Below, in pieces: positions 11,620 to 22,766 of a stretch of 64,000 nucleotides of DNA. Numbering within the stretch: position 1 is the stretch's first letter; each line of letters opens with the position of its first letter. The notes under the pieces were generated by a model. That model made no database searches. It saw only the letters and a program-made list of their open reading frames with translations, and was not told where the DNA came from. The DNA comes from Theropithecus gelada (lineage: Eukaryota > Chordata > Mammalia > Primates > Cercopithecidae): contig NC_037683.1 in the NCBI RefSeq assembly GCF_003255815.1, forward strand, positions 77,621,440 through 77,685,439, written 5' to 3'. The position numbers were made by a program, and so were the translations under genes.

Positions 11620-13030
11620 CTCTTATCTCTCCCTTCACAGGCAAAACTATGGCCAATAACCATCCATGTGGATGTTTAGACCAGTTTTAATTGGAGACTT
11701 TCAGAGGGGGAGGTTGGAAGGCTTTGATGTAAATGTATTTGCCTGTATATTAATCCACTTCTTCAAGGAGGAGGTTGGAAGTGGTCTTAGAGTTTTGTCG
11801 TTACCTTCATGAGACTGCATTTCCAGTCTCTCGTTTTTGCTCCACTCTTTGTGAATCTGTGCACCATCAACTAATGCTGTAAGGGTAGAGCCATCATTTT
11901 TGTCCTAAACTGTATAGGGCTTTTCAAAGTACCAGGAGAGCTGTCTCACCCTCTCTCACTTAACTCTCACAAACAGGTGAGGTGAGCAAGTAATTTTAAA
12001 GTCCAGGTGAGCCTGTCTGTGAATCCCCTCTTGGATAAATGATTAGTTCAAGTTATATGCCATTGACCAGCCTTGCAAAGCTAATTTTTTTCCAGCCTAT
12101 GAAATGCATTTTATATTCTGACATGTTTCCCAGCTATGCAATTTGTTATCTTAGTGGGTATAAGCCACAGTAGCTAAGGAAAATTTCATTTTATTTAAGA
12201 AGTGAAATTGTGAAATAACCTTGGTCTTAGGAAAGAATACAGCATCCTTAGAGACTTTATGATGGGGATGAAGAACATTAAGGAAGTTAAATGAAAACCA
12301 AAAGAAAAAAAGTGACACTAAGCTGCGCCCACATTGTCTTTCGTATTTTATGTGTGGTTTCTGTTGTTCTTCCTGGTATGGGAGCTTGGGGAGGGCAGAC
12401 ACCAAAAGGTTTCTATCTTGGGACTTAGCATAGCCCTGGCACTTAGGGAGAGTCTCAGTAAATGTGGGGTGAATGTTATTGCACACAGAAGACATATGTG
12501 CAGATGGAGATATTGATTGGCTGCTGATTTCGACACATGTTGTGACACTAAGTAATCCAGAAGATGTTTTTCCTTAAAGTTTGCAGAAATTCTCCGCCTG
12601 CTGGGGCCAACCATTTGACACATTAATAGCTTTGAAACAGAATATGGGTCAATTTTGCCACTGCCTCCATTCCACAAAAATGTGCACTTGAAAGCTTTTA
12701 TGACAAGATGATCAGAGAGCAGAATTTATTTTTGAGCAATTATCCTACTTTCTGTTAAAGTTTGTTCCATTAACTTTCATCGTGAGTTTTGTTTGATATG
12801 TGTTAAAATGCAACCTGTGCTGGGCAGCAGAGGCTCTGGCAAAGGCTATTAGTGAGATGAGGTGTCACTAAGACCACACATACTCTCTCTAGCACTGTCT
12901 CTTAACTTTGCCTTACTTACTTTTTTGATAACACCTGTCTCTCTCTGAAATGTTTTTTTTTTTAATTTTTGTTCAGTTTTAGTTTCTGTTATTTGTTTTT
13001 TTTTTTTTGCTTCTGTGTTTATTTTCTGCC
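11618..13030. other. Single-copy spacer
   Basis: No gene or clear repeat seen. Short T-rich runs occur at 12951-12966 and 12998-13009. Overlapping minus-strand frames at 12151-12677 (109-114 codons) have no recognisable domains. Confidence 0.45.
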
Positions 13031-13156
13031 TTCCCTATTAAAGCATAACCTCCACAAAGGCAGGACACTTGATCTGTGACCCTGATATCTAGAACACTAC
13101 TGGGCCCATTATAGACGCTTGATTAATGTTTGTTGGATGAATGAATGAATAAAAAT
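13031..13156 (+). repeat. L2 LINE 3' end
   Basis: ATAACCTCCACAAAGGCAGG, then GATATCTAGAACACTACTGGG, then TTAATGTTTGTTGGATGAATGAATGAAT is the L2 3' terminus with its short tandem ATGA tail. Confidence 0.75.
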
Positions 13157-13189
13157 ATGTGCATTCAGAGCCCGTGTATATTATGCATT

Positions 13190-13300
13190 GATTCCCAAAT
13201 ATTTATCAAGTTTCTATTATGTGCCTAGTGCTTTTCTGCATACTGGGGTTTCAGCAGTGAATAAGATACACAACCTGTGCTTACAAAATGTAGTGTGTAG
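13190..13300 (-). repeat. L2 LINE 3' end, inverted relative to its neighbour
   Basis: CCCAAATATTTATCAAGTTTCTATTATGTGCC, then ACTGGGGTTTCAGCAGTGAATAAG, is the reverse complement of the same L2 terminus found 35 bp upstream, forming a diverged inverted pair. Confidence 0.7.
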
Positions 13301-13302
13301 TG

Positions 13303-13493
13303 TTGTGCTGTTCAATATTGTAGTCTCTAACCACATGTGGCTATGTAGTTAAAATTAAATAAAATTAAAAATTCAATTTCTTAATTATACTAACCACATT
13401 TCAAGTGCTTCACGTAGCTAGTGGCTACCATAGTGGAGAGTGCAAATGTAGAACATCTCCATCATCATCAAAAGTTCTATTGGACAGTCCTTG
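13303..13493. mobile_element. Non-autonomous hAT-type DNA transposon remnant (copy 2)
   Basis: Same family and orientation as copy 1 at 8791. Terminal inverted repeats are visible: CTGTTCAATA at 13308-13317 against TATTGGACAG at 13478-13487, one mismatch. The middle has CACATGTGGCTATG, an AT-rich core and TTTCAAGTGCTTCACGTAGCTAGTGGCTACC. There is no transposase. Confidence 0.7.
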
Positions 13494-13989
13494 TTTAGTG
13501 ATAAGACAGAGAATATCAACATGGGGATACTTCCATTGCAAAGGGATAAAGTATATGCTATGTAAAGAACACGTACAGGTTTTAAAGGGAGCATCTAGGA
13601 GAGGCTACTAGCCCAGATTAGGGTGTGGCTGGGTTGTCAGGGATGGCTTCCTGGAGAACTTCTAAACTGAGACAAAGATGCATAGGGATTCGACAGGCTA
13701 AGGGAGACAAAGGAAAGAGAATATCTACATCAAGGAAACAGCTGGTGTAGAAAGGGCTAGAATAATAGATGTTTTATCTAGTCAACTCTAGGAGGCCCTG
13801 GTATTTTATACCAGGGTCTAAGGAGGGGTGAATAGATGCCACATAGGAACAAGCCGCTTCTCATAAGGGAAATAGTTTTTTTCCAGAGCAGTTTCTGCCC
13901 CTTCTCCAGCCTAGGTCACAATCTCCAACAGCCTCCTAATGAATGGGTCTTCCTGCTTCTAGTTTTGGCTTCTTCCATTCATCTCCAGC

Positions 13990-14600
13990 AAACCCCAAAT
14001 CTGATTATGTTATTCACTTGCTGAGAACAGTGCATTGCCTCCCCATAGGGGTACATTGCCTCCCCCTGAGGGCTACAGCCCCAACTCCTTAATGTGCCTA
14101 TGAAGCTCTTTGTCATCTCACCGCCATTAAGTTTTCTGAAACTTCTCTTCTACTCATCACCTCTAACACTGTGACCCATTTAAATGGAGTAACTTCCATT
14201 CCTCACATGTTCTGTCTCTCTTGCCTTTAGGCTTCTGCACCTGCTGTTTCCTCTGCATGGAAAACTCTTTTCTTCTCCTGCCTCATCCTTGTTTCCATAC
14301 TTGCCTTTTAGACCTCAGCTAAAAGTTAGTTTTTCAGGAATCTCTGATATCAAAATCAAGGTGAGAGGCCCCACCTGTGTGCCCTGTGTGTCCTCCCCAC
14401 CATCCCCGCCCCCGTTGTAGCACACACTGTGCTGTATTGTTTTGCCTGCTTATGTCTGTAACCCTCAGCCCTGGGACTGCAAGGGACCACATTTGCCTTG
14501 TTTCCTCTTTTGTCCTAAGTATCCAGCACAGTGCCTGGCTCATACAAACATCTCAGCAAATCTTTTCTGAATGAATGAATGAATGAATGAATGAATGGGT
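13990..14600 (+). repeat. L2 LINE 3' region
   Basis: A long L2 segment: CTACAGCCCCAACTCC, CTTCTGCACCTGCTGTTTCCTCTGCATGG, CTGGGACTGCAAGGG and CCAGCACAGTGCCTGGC, ending in the tandem tetranucleotide tail at 14568-14597. It is non-coding and ancient. Confidence 0.8.
14568..14597. repeat. (TGAA)n tetranucleotide tail
   Basis: A 30-base perfect TGAA run at the L2 3' terminus. The L2 tail motif appears to have expanded into a microsatellite. Confidence 0.9.
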
Positions 14601-14779
14601 TCCGTGATCGATCCGTTGTTAAGGTGTGATCCACCACAAGTGTGGCTGTGAAATGAAGCTGCAGACATCACTGTGGATCATTAGAGGAAGCCCCTAAAAC
14701 TCAACCATTGGGGAAAAAGAGATGAAACTCAGTCCTTGAAGAAAGCAGATCAATGACCCTTGTTATTTGTTCTTATATT

Positions 14780-15405
14780 TAATTTTTAAAAATTGAGGTA
14801 TAATTTACATATATCATTCACCCACTTGATTTATATGATCATGACTTTTTGGTAAATTTACCAAATTGTGCAATCATGACCATAATCCAGTTCTAGAATC
14901 CCAGTAAGATTCCTCTGCACATTTACAGTTAATCCTCTTTCCCACTCCCAGCCCCAGGCAACTACTAATCTACTTTCTGTCTCTATGGATTTGCCTTTTC
15001 TGGGCATTTCATACAATTGGAATCACACAATTTATGGTCTTTGTGTCTGGCTTCTTTCACTTAGCAAAATGTTTTCAGGGTCAATCCATGCTGTACCATG
15101 TATCAGTATTTCATTCCTTTTTATTGTCAAATAACATTTTATTGAATGAGTATATTACATTTTACTTCTCCATTCATTGGTTGATGGAAATTTGGGTTGT
15201 CCCCCCCTTTTGGCTATTATGAACAATGCTGCTATGAACATTCACATAGAAGTCTTTCAGTAGAAGGATGACTCCATTTCTTCTGAATAAATATTTACAA
15301 GTGGGATTTCTGGGTAAATTTAAATTTAATGTTTTAAGAAACGACCTGTTTTGCAAAGTTGCTTCACCATTTTACATGTCTACCAACAATACATGGGGCA
15401 GCCCT
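14780..15405 (-). repeat. Old mammalian L1 3' region
   Basis: The plus strand reads as the reverse complement of an ancient L1 3' end: TTGAGGTATAATTTACATAT, CCCCAGGCAACTACTAATC, CTTTCACTTAGCAAAATG, TTTGGGTTGTC and TGAACAATGCTGCTATGAACATTC, ending with CAACAATA. It is decayed and belongs to the L1M/L1ME age class. Confidence 0.8.
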
Positions 15406-16834
15406 TTGCCTCAGGGCTAACTTTAACCAAGGCTATATGCCCTTTCATCCCTCCGTCTGGTGTTGTGTGCTGGTAATTAGTAACACGGTGTCTCTTTCCT
15501 CACAGAAAAAGGTGTATGCAGGATGAGGTGAGATGGTGGCAAGGCTTGATAGATCGCACTGAGTGTGAATGAATTTAGGACCTTCTCAGTGATACTGTCT
15601 TAGGAGCCTGCTGGAAAACCCACTGTTGACAGCCATCTGATAATTATATTGTTTGGATTTTATTAAAGTAGAGCCAAGTGGACCTTAAACTTACACAAAC
15701 ACATGGAATCCATGGAAATGCACCTAAAGATTAGGAAACAAGTTCATATATTGAGCACAATCTGGAATAGTCCAGCCAACAAATTATTACTGGTTACTTA
15801 CCATGTGGCCAGGATGGAGCTAGACGCTGGTGGAGTGTGGATGGTGCAGATGCTCAAGAAATTTAGCCTTGTTGAGGGGGCCTGTTGAATTCATAGGAAA
15901 TCACAGCCTAACCTCGCAAGACAGGATTTACTTAAGTGGAGAAGAGTATGGTACAGATTCCAAACTTATCAATATAGTGGAAACTCTGCACGGAGAATGG
16001 CCCATGGTGCTAAAGCTGTCAGAGAAGCTTCCTAGATAAGGGAGGGTAGGTGTATGTGGAATTTACCTTGGAAGAAGAAAAATGACAGACATTCCAAGTC
16101 AGGGGACAACACAAGAGAAAGCTCAGAGGTGGGCAGGCCCATGACTTGCTTATTGGTGAGACCATGAGGAGACTGGCTCTAGCAGGTGAAGCTGCATGGA
16201 AGCGTACAGCCAGTGGGGCCTGCAGGTACCCTGCTTCCTTGGACTAGCAGGATAAGCATTGTATTTCTTTCCTTATTTGAAGCTCTGTCATTGCCCAGAG
16301 AGTCTTGCTTATTTTTAAACTGAAGACTTAAGTTTTCTGCATTGTAGAATTCCCACATAAGAAAAGAGTCCCAGGGCAACTCACTAAAATTTGCTCTTAA
16401 AAAAAATCACTGCTTAGCAGTCATAAATAGCTTGCTGGATATGAATTTAAGCAGGCCACATTTGAAATTCTATTCTATTCTAATTCAGAGCATGTTGCAC
16501 AGCCCTGTTTTCGGATTGGCAATTCAAATGCTTTCCCAGATAATGCAGAGGGATGTTAAGATAAACTGGGGCCACCACAAAATAGAAAAGGCAATTGGAT
16601 GCCGAACTTTGCTGATAACAAGAGGCATGATAATCTGATGGTTACTTTCTGGTTGGATTGTTCAAAGATGGAATGATTAACCATACCACAAATCCTTTAC
16701 ATATTGCAAAGCTGTCATAATAGGTACTTTCTGATGTTTTCTCAAGAAGGTCTTTGGGGCTTCTATTACTGGAATTAGGCTCGTTTACTAAGGCTTGATT
16801 TAACTAAGGTATCTATTGTTCTGAAGAAAGCTTC
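15406..16834. other. Mostly single-copy spacer
   Basis: A weak L2-like trace may lie at about 15770-15880 (TTACCATGTGGCCAGGATGGAGC). Otherwise I see no feature. Short frames at 15703-16039 are not gene-like. Confidence 0.4.
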
Positions 16835-16945
16835 TTTCATTCAGTAAATACTCAATGGGGTGCCCACTCTCTGCCAGGTATTATACCAGCACTGTGGACA
16901 CCAAGCTGAACAAAATATCATCCCTACATTTCCTGAAATGTGCAG
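16835..16945 (-). repeat. L2 LINE 3'-end fragment
   Basis: TTCATTCAGTAAATACTCAATGGGG, then CTGCCAGGTATTATACCAGC and ACCAAGCTGAACAAAATATC, is a diverged reverse complement of the L2 terminus. Confidence 0.65.
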
Positions 16946-17063
16946 CCAATCTTGATGTTAAGCCATAGACTGATCTTGATGGAAAACATTAAGAATGAGG
17001 GGATGGGATGTTTAGGCCCCTTTATGTTTGTATACAGATCCTCTTGACAGTCTTGGCCTAGAG

Positions 17064-17266
17064 CAGTGGTTCTCAACTTGGGGTGATTTTGGCAATGCTT
17101 GGAGACATTTTGATGGTCACAACTGGGGGTGGGGGAATGCTACTGGATTCTGGTGGTGAATAGTGGACAGAGATGCTGTTAAACATCCAGAGATGCACAG
17201 TATAACCCCCACAACAAAGAATTAGCTAGCCCAGAATGTCAATAGGAGTGATGTTAAGAAACTCTG
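17064..17266 (+). mobile_element. MER5A non-autonomous hAT-Charlie DNA transposon
   Basis: Starts CAGTGGTTCTCAAC, continues GGGGTGATTTTGGCAATGC, GGTCACAACTGGGGG and CCCCACAACAAAGAATTA, and ends GTTAAGAAACTCTG. The ends are terminal inverted repeats. The flanking 8-mers gcctagag and gcagagag agree at 6 of 8 positions, consistent with a decayed hAT-size target duplication. There is no transposase. Confidence 0.9.
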
Positions 17267-19136
17267 GCAGAGAGGAACATGATAGGAATTCTATGAAGGC
17301 GCTAGCAGTGAACCTCTTCCTGACAACTACTGTCATTAACATTGAAGAGAAAAATGAAATTGAATTAATGTGATTTACAAGAATCCAAGAGGATGGCAGG
17401 CACAATGAGAATAGCACAGACTTGTTGCTGATAAAGTTTCTATTGGGAAAAGTAGTCCATCTTGAGAAAGTTTCTTCAAACCAGCTCTTGCCACCTGGAG
17501 TAGGAGGGTTCTTTGTGTGTGGGACTGTTCTACAGATTCCAAGATGTTTAGTATCCCTGGTCCACACCCATGAATGCCAGTAACATGCCCTGACATTATG
17601 AGAAATCCAGATACCCTGGTGCATCAAAATGCCCCAGAAAGCAGGTAGCACAAGCACCTGCTGAAAATCTTCAGGAAGGAGCACCGGTCTATGGGTCAGG
17701 ATGTGTGTGTTCTAAATGAACTAAGGGTAATTTTACCTCTTTGAATGAGCATCTTCATTTATAAGATGAGGGGTTTGGGTTGGATCCAGAGTGATGCATG
17801 AGCGTCCATTTTGATGCAGGAAGAAAATCTTAGGACTTATGTAATTTATATGTCATCTTTAAAAGTGACACTTATATATATCTTATGATACACCTGGCAT
17901 GAGCAGTAGCATGGGTGCAACTTTATATGAAAATGTACATTTATGAGAAGTGTTCTCAAGAATGCTTTACTGAAGAAGTGCACCATCAGAGAAATTGGGG
18001 ACCCAGACCTCCTCCCATCCAGACAGCCTGCATTATGAAAAGGAATATCATGAAAGCTGGAGGCTTTCTAGCCACAGATTCACCTCCTCTGAAGGGCAGG
18101 CAAGGTGTTGGTCACTGGTGTCACCAAGAGCCAGCCACCCATTGAGTTCCATCTCCAGGCATTTAGAGGGTGGCATAAGGCTTTGGGCAAAAAGGGACAT
18201 GTATCTTTGTCACATAGAGTCAGAATCTTTAAAAACTAGCAACCATCCGGGGTTTTTCAAATTATTCTCTACCCAAGTGTGGAACATAATATTCCCTAAT
18301 AGACAATTTCAATCACACTTTACAGAGAGCATGGGGACATAGTTAAATTGTAAAATCCCCTCTCCCAAACGGGCCCTCAGTAGAAACGGCTCTTCCAATC
18401 CTGCCCACTCTAGCACTGGCAGAAGAGCACACTTGTTTTCAAACACTCATGTTACACCATGTTGAGCAACTTAGCATGACTTTATATTCTTAAGACCACT
18501 CTCTGGAAGCTGTTCAGAGGCATGATCCTTGCTCAGTCCCCTTGCCATTGACGTCAGGCTGAGCTGCAGGGAGATGTGCCCACTGAAGATCAGAACTTGT
18601 TCGTGGCCATTGCAGGCTCGAGATTTAAAACAGAAATCCTCTCCATCCCCCATGCCCAAACCTCTTAATTATCAGATCTCCTTTGTCATTTAACTTGGGG
18701 AGAATGTGTACTTGTTGTCATATAAAGAAGCCATATTTTAGAAATCAGTTTCTTAGATTACTTGTGTGTGGCAAGAATCTGCTTTGTCAAATAAAAGCTT
18801 TTCTCCCAGGGGACTGAACTCAAATGAAAACTGCAGGCCTGGTTAGGCCTGCTCTTGGCAGGCAAGGAGGTTAATGTGACGTTAGTGGAATAAAAGTAAC
18901 TTTCCTGGTGGTGTATAGAATGGTTATTGAGTTACACACACTAACTGTGCTGTTTTAAGTACACTGTTGCCCCCAGCGTGGTTCAAGGGACATATAGCAT
19001 TCTTGTGGCAGCTGAAGTGGAAGTATTTTAGCCAGACAAAGAAAGCGAAGTTAGAATTTTAGAATCAGTGACCCAAAAGTGATCTTAAAAACATCATTCC
19101 CTTTGCTTTTTTGCCTCATACCCTGTTTGGAGGAAG
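17267..19136. other. Single-copy spacer
   Basis: No recognised repeat or gene. The 152-codon minus-strand frame at 17226-17684 overlaps MER5A, has no domain signature and is treated as chance. Confidence 0.45.
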
Positions 19137-19405
19137 TAAGGTATAATAGTTAAGGACGCAAGCCGTGGGCCTGGCTGCCTGTTCTGGGTTCCCCCTCTGC
19201 TACTCATGAGCTGTGTGGCTTTGGGCAACCAGTATATCCTCCCTCTCTTGCTTTTTTCTCATCTGCGATGCAGGAACAATGAGAACGATTATGCTTATGT
19301 CACACATAGTATAGACTGTGGAGATTAAAGACAATAATGTCTGTGAAGATCTTACTATGTATGAGGCACGTAATAATATGTTAGCTATTGGTTTAGCTGT
19401 TATTA
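19137..19405 (+). repeat. Near full-length MIR SINE
   Basis: It reads through MIR from the tRNA-like head (GGTATAATAGTTAAGGACGC, GTTCTGGGTTCC as the B-box region) through CATGAGCTGTGTGGCTTTGGGCAA and TTTCTCATCTGCGATGC to the 3' AATATGTTAGCTATTGG tail. This is the best preserved MIR in the window. Confidence 0.85.
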
Positions 19406-21179
19406 TCAACTTTAAACAGGAATAGTCATGAATCCTCCCAGATTTGTAACCTGTCTCTAAATTGTTCCATAAGCATCATTTTGAGGTAAAGGCGTAATGA
19501 AAGATCCAGTGGAGGGGCATAAATCACCAACGATTATTTGCCTTGGGCTGAATGGAAATTCCTAAGTTAAGGGTGCTCCTCTTCTCATGCTGGCTGTTGT
19601 AAATGTTTTGTGTGCATCCTTACGTTTAGGTGGGGTCGGCAGGAGCCACCTTCCCTCTGCACAGTGTGGGGACAAAGTGGGCAACTTCAGCACGTGGCTG
19701 CTCTGTGTCAGGAGGGGAGTTGGGGTTGATGATAAAATTGGACTGGGTTGTGAAAGATGTTATGGATTATTCTCCACATACCATTATGGATGGGGAAGTG
19801 TAGCCCAGAGGTAGGGATGAATGTGTTGCCTTTGGTAGGGGCCCTCTGGTCTAGGGATTCTGTTATTTTAAAAGGGCAAGTTGTCTTTGTTGGCTTTCAT
19901 CCCTTCTGGCTCCACAAAATATGTATTTGGCGTCGGTGAGTGTGAATGTCCAAATAAGGATATTAAGCAGTTGTTGTTTGTCAGTATCGCGGACTTCGTC
20001 CTCCCCTCTTCTTCCCTGTGGGATATGCCAAGTATCTACATTGAAATGTGAAAACTATGTTAATCTTTCAGTTGTACTCAGATTTGACAGGTCGCATTTC
20101 AATAGACAGTTAAACAGTTCAGCTCTTGGTAAACTGACCCAGAGTTCCTATCTATCAAAGATTTTCATTCAAGCCGTTACCACAATTCTGCATTTTTCAC
20201 CAATATATCATTTCATTTGTGGATGATTCACACCCCTTATTAGACCTGAAAATTTAAGGTGTGAGGCCTATAGTTCTTCCAGTCCAGCAACATGCTTTGG
20301 GAGAGATTATAAAGTATTCTCTTGTTTCATTGACCTCAGAGGTCAGGGAATATGGTAGTTTATTTAAATGTCCACTGCACATAGGCTGTCTGGGATTTTC
20401 CAAAGCAGTTCATAAAGCTATGCCTCTATTTTCTGCTGATAGGCAGTCTGAGTTTTATATTATCATGACTTTCAGTTGGAAAACGTAATTCCAATTTCAG
20501 TTGGAAATAGTAATAGAAAATAAGCCTCTTTCAAGGTTAGATGTCAGGCAGTCTTCATACACTACAATTTGGTGGAAGAGATCCTGTGTAAACCAGTCTT
20601 TTAGTAATTTTTTAGAACACTCTCATTACAGCCTCTCTGAGCTTTTTTCTTTCCACAGTGAAACATTTCGACCTCTTTTTAAAATGTCTTCAATAAATAT
20701 ATAGAAGATAAAACTCACTTGCAGTATCCCTTGGTCACTATTAAGATTGCCTTTCTAGATAGTTCTGTTATAGATTTTCTTAGATCTAGTGAGCAGAAAG
20801 CATGTAGACTTTGCCTTCATAATTTGAAAATGGGAGGATCTTGTACCAGTTATACATTTTCCCTTCCTTACCTTCAACTCTTCTCTCTTCTAGATCAGTT
20901 CTGTCAGTTTCTAAATCAGATTCAGGTATCTTGCATCTTGGAACAACCAAGCAAGCAAGCAAACAAACAATGAACAAAAACAAACTAAAAAAAGAAATCC
21001 TGTTGACCACACCTGATCCTTTGAGTGCAGCCTAAACAGTTTCCTTTTATTCATATTTCTTAAAGGAAAAGTCATCCGTATTTAATATGTCCACCTATCC
21101 ATTGAAACTGCTTTCATTGAGGTCACTGCTGACCCTCTCTGTCAGCTTGGATTCTTTGTCTTGTCTTGTTGGAACAGTT
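19406..21179. other. Single-copy spacer
   Basis: No clear repeat or gene. A short purine-rich stretch with AAGCAAGCAAGCAAACAAAC lies at about 20949-20970. Several overlapping short frames at 19587-21010 lack recognisable domains. Confidence 0.4.
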
Positions 21180-21640
21180 TTAACTGGCTTAAACAATCAT
21201 GGAGAATTCTTGGCTCAGGTAACTGAAACATCCTAAAGTGGGTGCTGGCCTTAGGTGAGGTTTGATCCAGTGCCTGGAATGATTCACCAAGGTCCTGGAT
21301 TCTCTCCACATCCATGTTTTGGCTTCATCCTTCAGCTCCTCCATGTTACTCACTCACCTTCCAAGCCCCCACCTCTAAACTTTCCTCTCTTGTAGCACTA
21401 GGCCTGCAAACAGCTCCAGACATCACATTCTCACATCAAATCTTCCAGGGAAGGGAGATAGCATGCCTTTTTCTCAGAATCCCCAGCACATATCTCCTTG
21501 TATCCTATTGTCTCTGCTTGAGGTCCTGCCTATCCCTGAAGCAATTTGTAACTCTGGCCAGGGGCTTTGGAATATGAGGATTGACTGAAACCAGTCATGG
21601 CTTATCCTTGGAGCTGTAAATCCAGATCATGTGACTACAA
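21180..21640. repeat. Ancient interspersed repeat, family not assigned
   Basis: GGCTCAGGTAACTGAAACATCC, CTGGCCTTAGGTGAGG, GATCCAGTGCCTGG, CCTCCATGTTACTC and CCAGGGGCTTTGGAATATG resemble a common mammalian repeat of the 'gctcatgtaactgaaaagtcc' type. I recognise the pattern but cannot name the family with certainty. Confidence 0.45.
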
Positions 21641-21736
21641 GTGGGGAAAGAGTTGAATTGGGGTCCTGTACATAAGGGGAGAGAGAGAGGGTTTTGAGCA
21701 GCAATAATAGTGGCTTCCTGTCTTGAAATAGTCATA

Positions 21737-21748
21737 ACTGATTCCTTC
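21737..21748. repeat. Target sequence copy 1 flanking the twin Alus
   Basis: ACTGATTCCTTC. The core CTGATTCCTTC recurs at 22317-22327, and a variant CTGACTCCTCC occurs at 22021-22031 between the two Alus. Confidence 0.75.
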
Positions 21749-22020
21749 TTCTTCTTCTTTTTTTTTTTTTTGGCAGAATCTCATTCTGTCACCCAGGGAC
21801 TGGAGTGCAGTGGGGTCATCTCAACTCACTGCATTCTCCGCCTCCCGGGTTCAAGCGCCTCCTGGGTTCAAGTAATTCTCCTGCCTCAGCCTCCCAAGTA
21901 GCTGGGATTACAGGCATGCACACCACGCCCAGCTAATTTTTGTGTTTAGTAGAGATGGGGTTTCACCATGTTGGCTAGAAACTCTTGACCTGAGGTGATC
22001 TGCCCACCTCAGCCTCCCAA
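21749..22020 (-). mobile_element. Alu element A (5'-truncated, AluS-like)
   Basis: The T-rich tail at 21749-21771 is followed by a reverse-complement Alu body (TCACCCAGGGACTGGAGTGCAG ... GCCTCAGCCTCCCAA). It stops before the last ~35 bp that would contain the Alu 5' end. A 17-bp tandem duplication (CCTCCCGGGTTCAAG at 21841 and CCTCCTGGGTTCAAG at 21858) is a private mutation. Confidence 0.9.
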
Positions 22021-22031
22021 CTGACTCCTCC

Positions 22032-22316
22032 TTTTTATTGAGATGGAGTTTTGCTTTGTCGCCCAGGCAGGAGTGCAGTGGTGTAATCTCAGTTCACTGC
22101 AACCTCTGCCTTCTGGGTTCAAGCAATTCTCCTGCCTCAGCCTCCCAAGTAGCTGGGATTACAGGTGCCCACCACCATGCCCAGCTAATTTTTTGTATTT
22201 TACTACAGACATGGTTTGTGTTGTCCAGGCCGGTCTCAAACTCCTGAGCTCAGGCAGGCTGCCCGCTTTGGCCTCCCAAAGTGCCAGGATTGCAAGTGTG
22301 AGCCACTGTGCCCAGC
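22032..22316 (-). mobile_element. Alu element B (AluS-like, near full length)
   Basis: It reads GAGATGGAGTTTTGC through to GAGCCACTGTGCCCAGCC. It is near full length in reverse orientation, with only a very short tail (TTTTTATT) because it directly abuts the target-like sequence after Alu A. Confidence 0.92.
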
Positions 22317-22327
22317 CTGATTCCTTC
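22317..22327. repeat. Target sequence copy 3 flanking the twin Alus
   Basis: CTGATTCCTTC, identical to the core of copy 1 at 21738-21748. The flanks of the whole two-Alu block are therefore a perfect 11-bp duplication. Confidence 0.8.
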
Positions 22328-22697
22328 CTGATACTTGACTCTCTTGGTATAAACTTCCTTCCATCTTGGTATGTCTGACCTCCCTGATTCTCTGCATTTT
22401 TCTCGGACTGTCATACTTTAGTTCCTTTGTGGGCTTCTCTTACTGTGCTTGTTAATAAGTATTGGTTTCCCTAGGATGCAGCCTTTTCTTCCTCCTCTTG
22501 CTTTCACTGGTTCCTTTCATATTCTGTATCTTCTCAGCTTCTGCTTGCAGATGTATGCATGGAGTCTCTTACTCTCAGACCTAATGAGTTCCTGAAAGTC
22601 TATCAGATGGTTATATGTACAAAAATCAAAGCCAGATATATGCTAGAAGTCATTGGCATATGTGTGTGAAAGAATCGTTATAAAATCTCTAACTATA

Positions 22698-22707
22698 CTC
22701 CTCTTTT
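22698..22707. repeat. L1 target-site duplication, 3' side
   Basis: CTCCTCTTTT, identical to 28925-28934. In the L1 sense strand it reads AAAAGAGGAG directly after the poly(A) tail. The true length on this side is ambiguous where it merges with the T run. Confidence 0.8.
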
Positions 22708-22766
22708 TTTTTTATTTTTTTATTTTTTTTATTTATTTATTTATTTTTTATTTTTTATTTTTTTAA
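22708..22766 (-). repeat. L1 A-rich tail
   Basis: On the plus strand this is a T-rich run with TTTA and TTTTTTA units; in sense it is a patterned (A)nT tail. Patterned tails are common in L1 and are length-unstable. Confidence 0.85.

Noticed and set aside
17226..17684. 152-codon minus-strand open frame
   Set aside because: It overlaps the MER5A element, has no recognised domain, and no splice or promoter context. Likely a chance frame.
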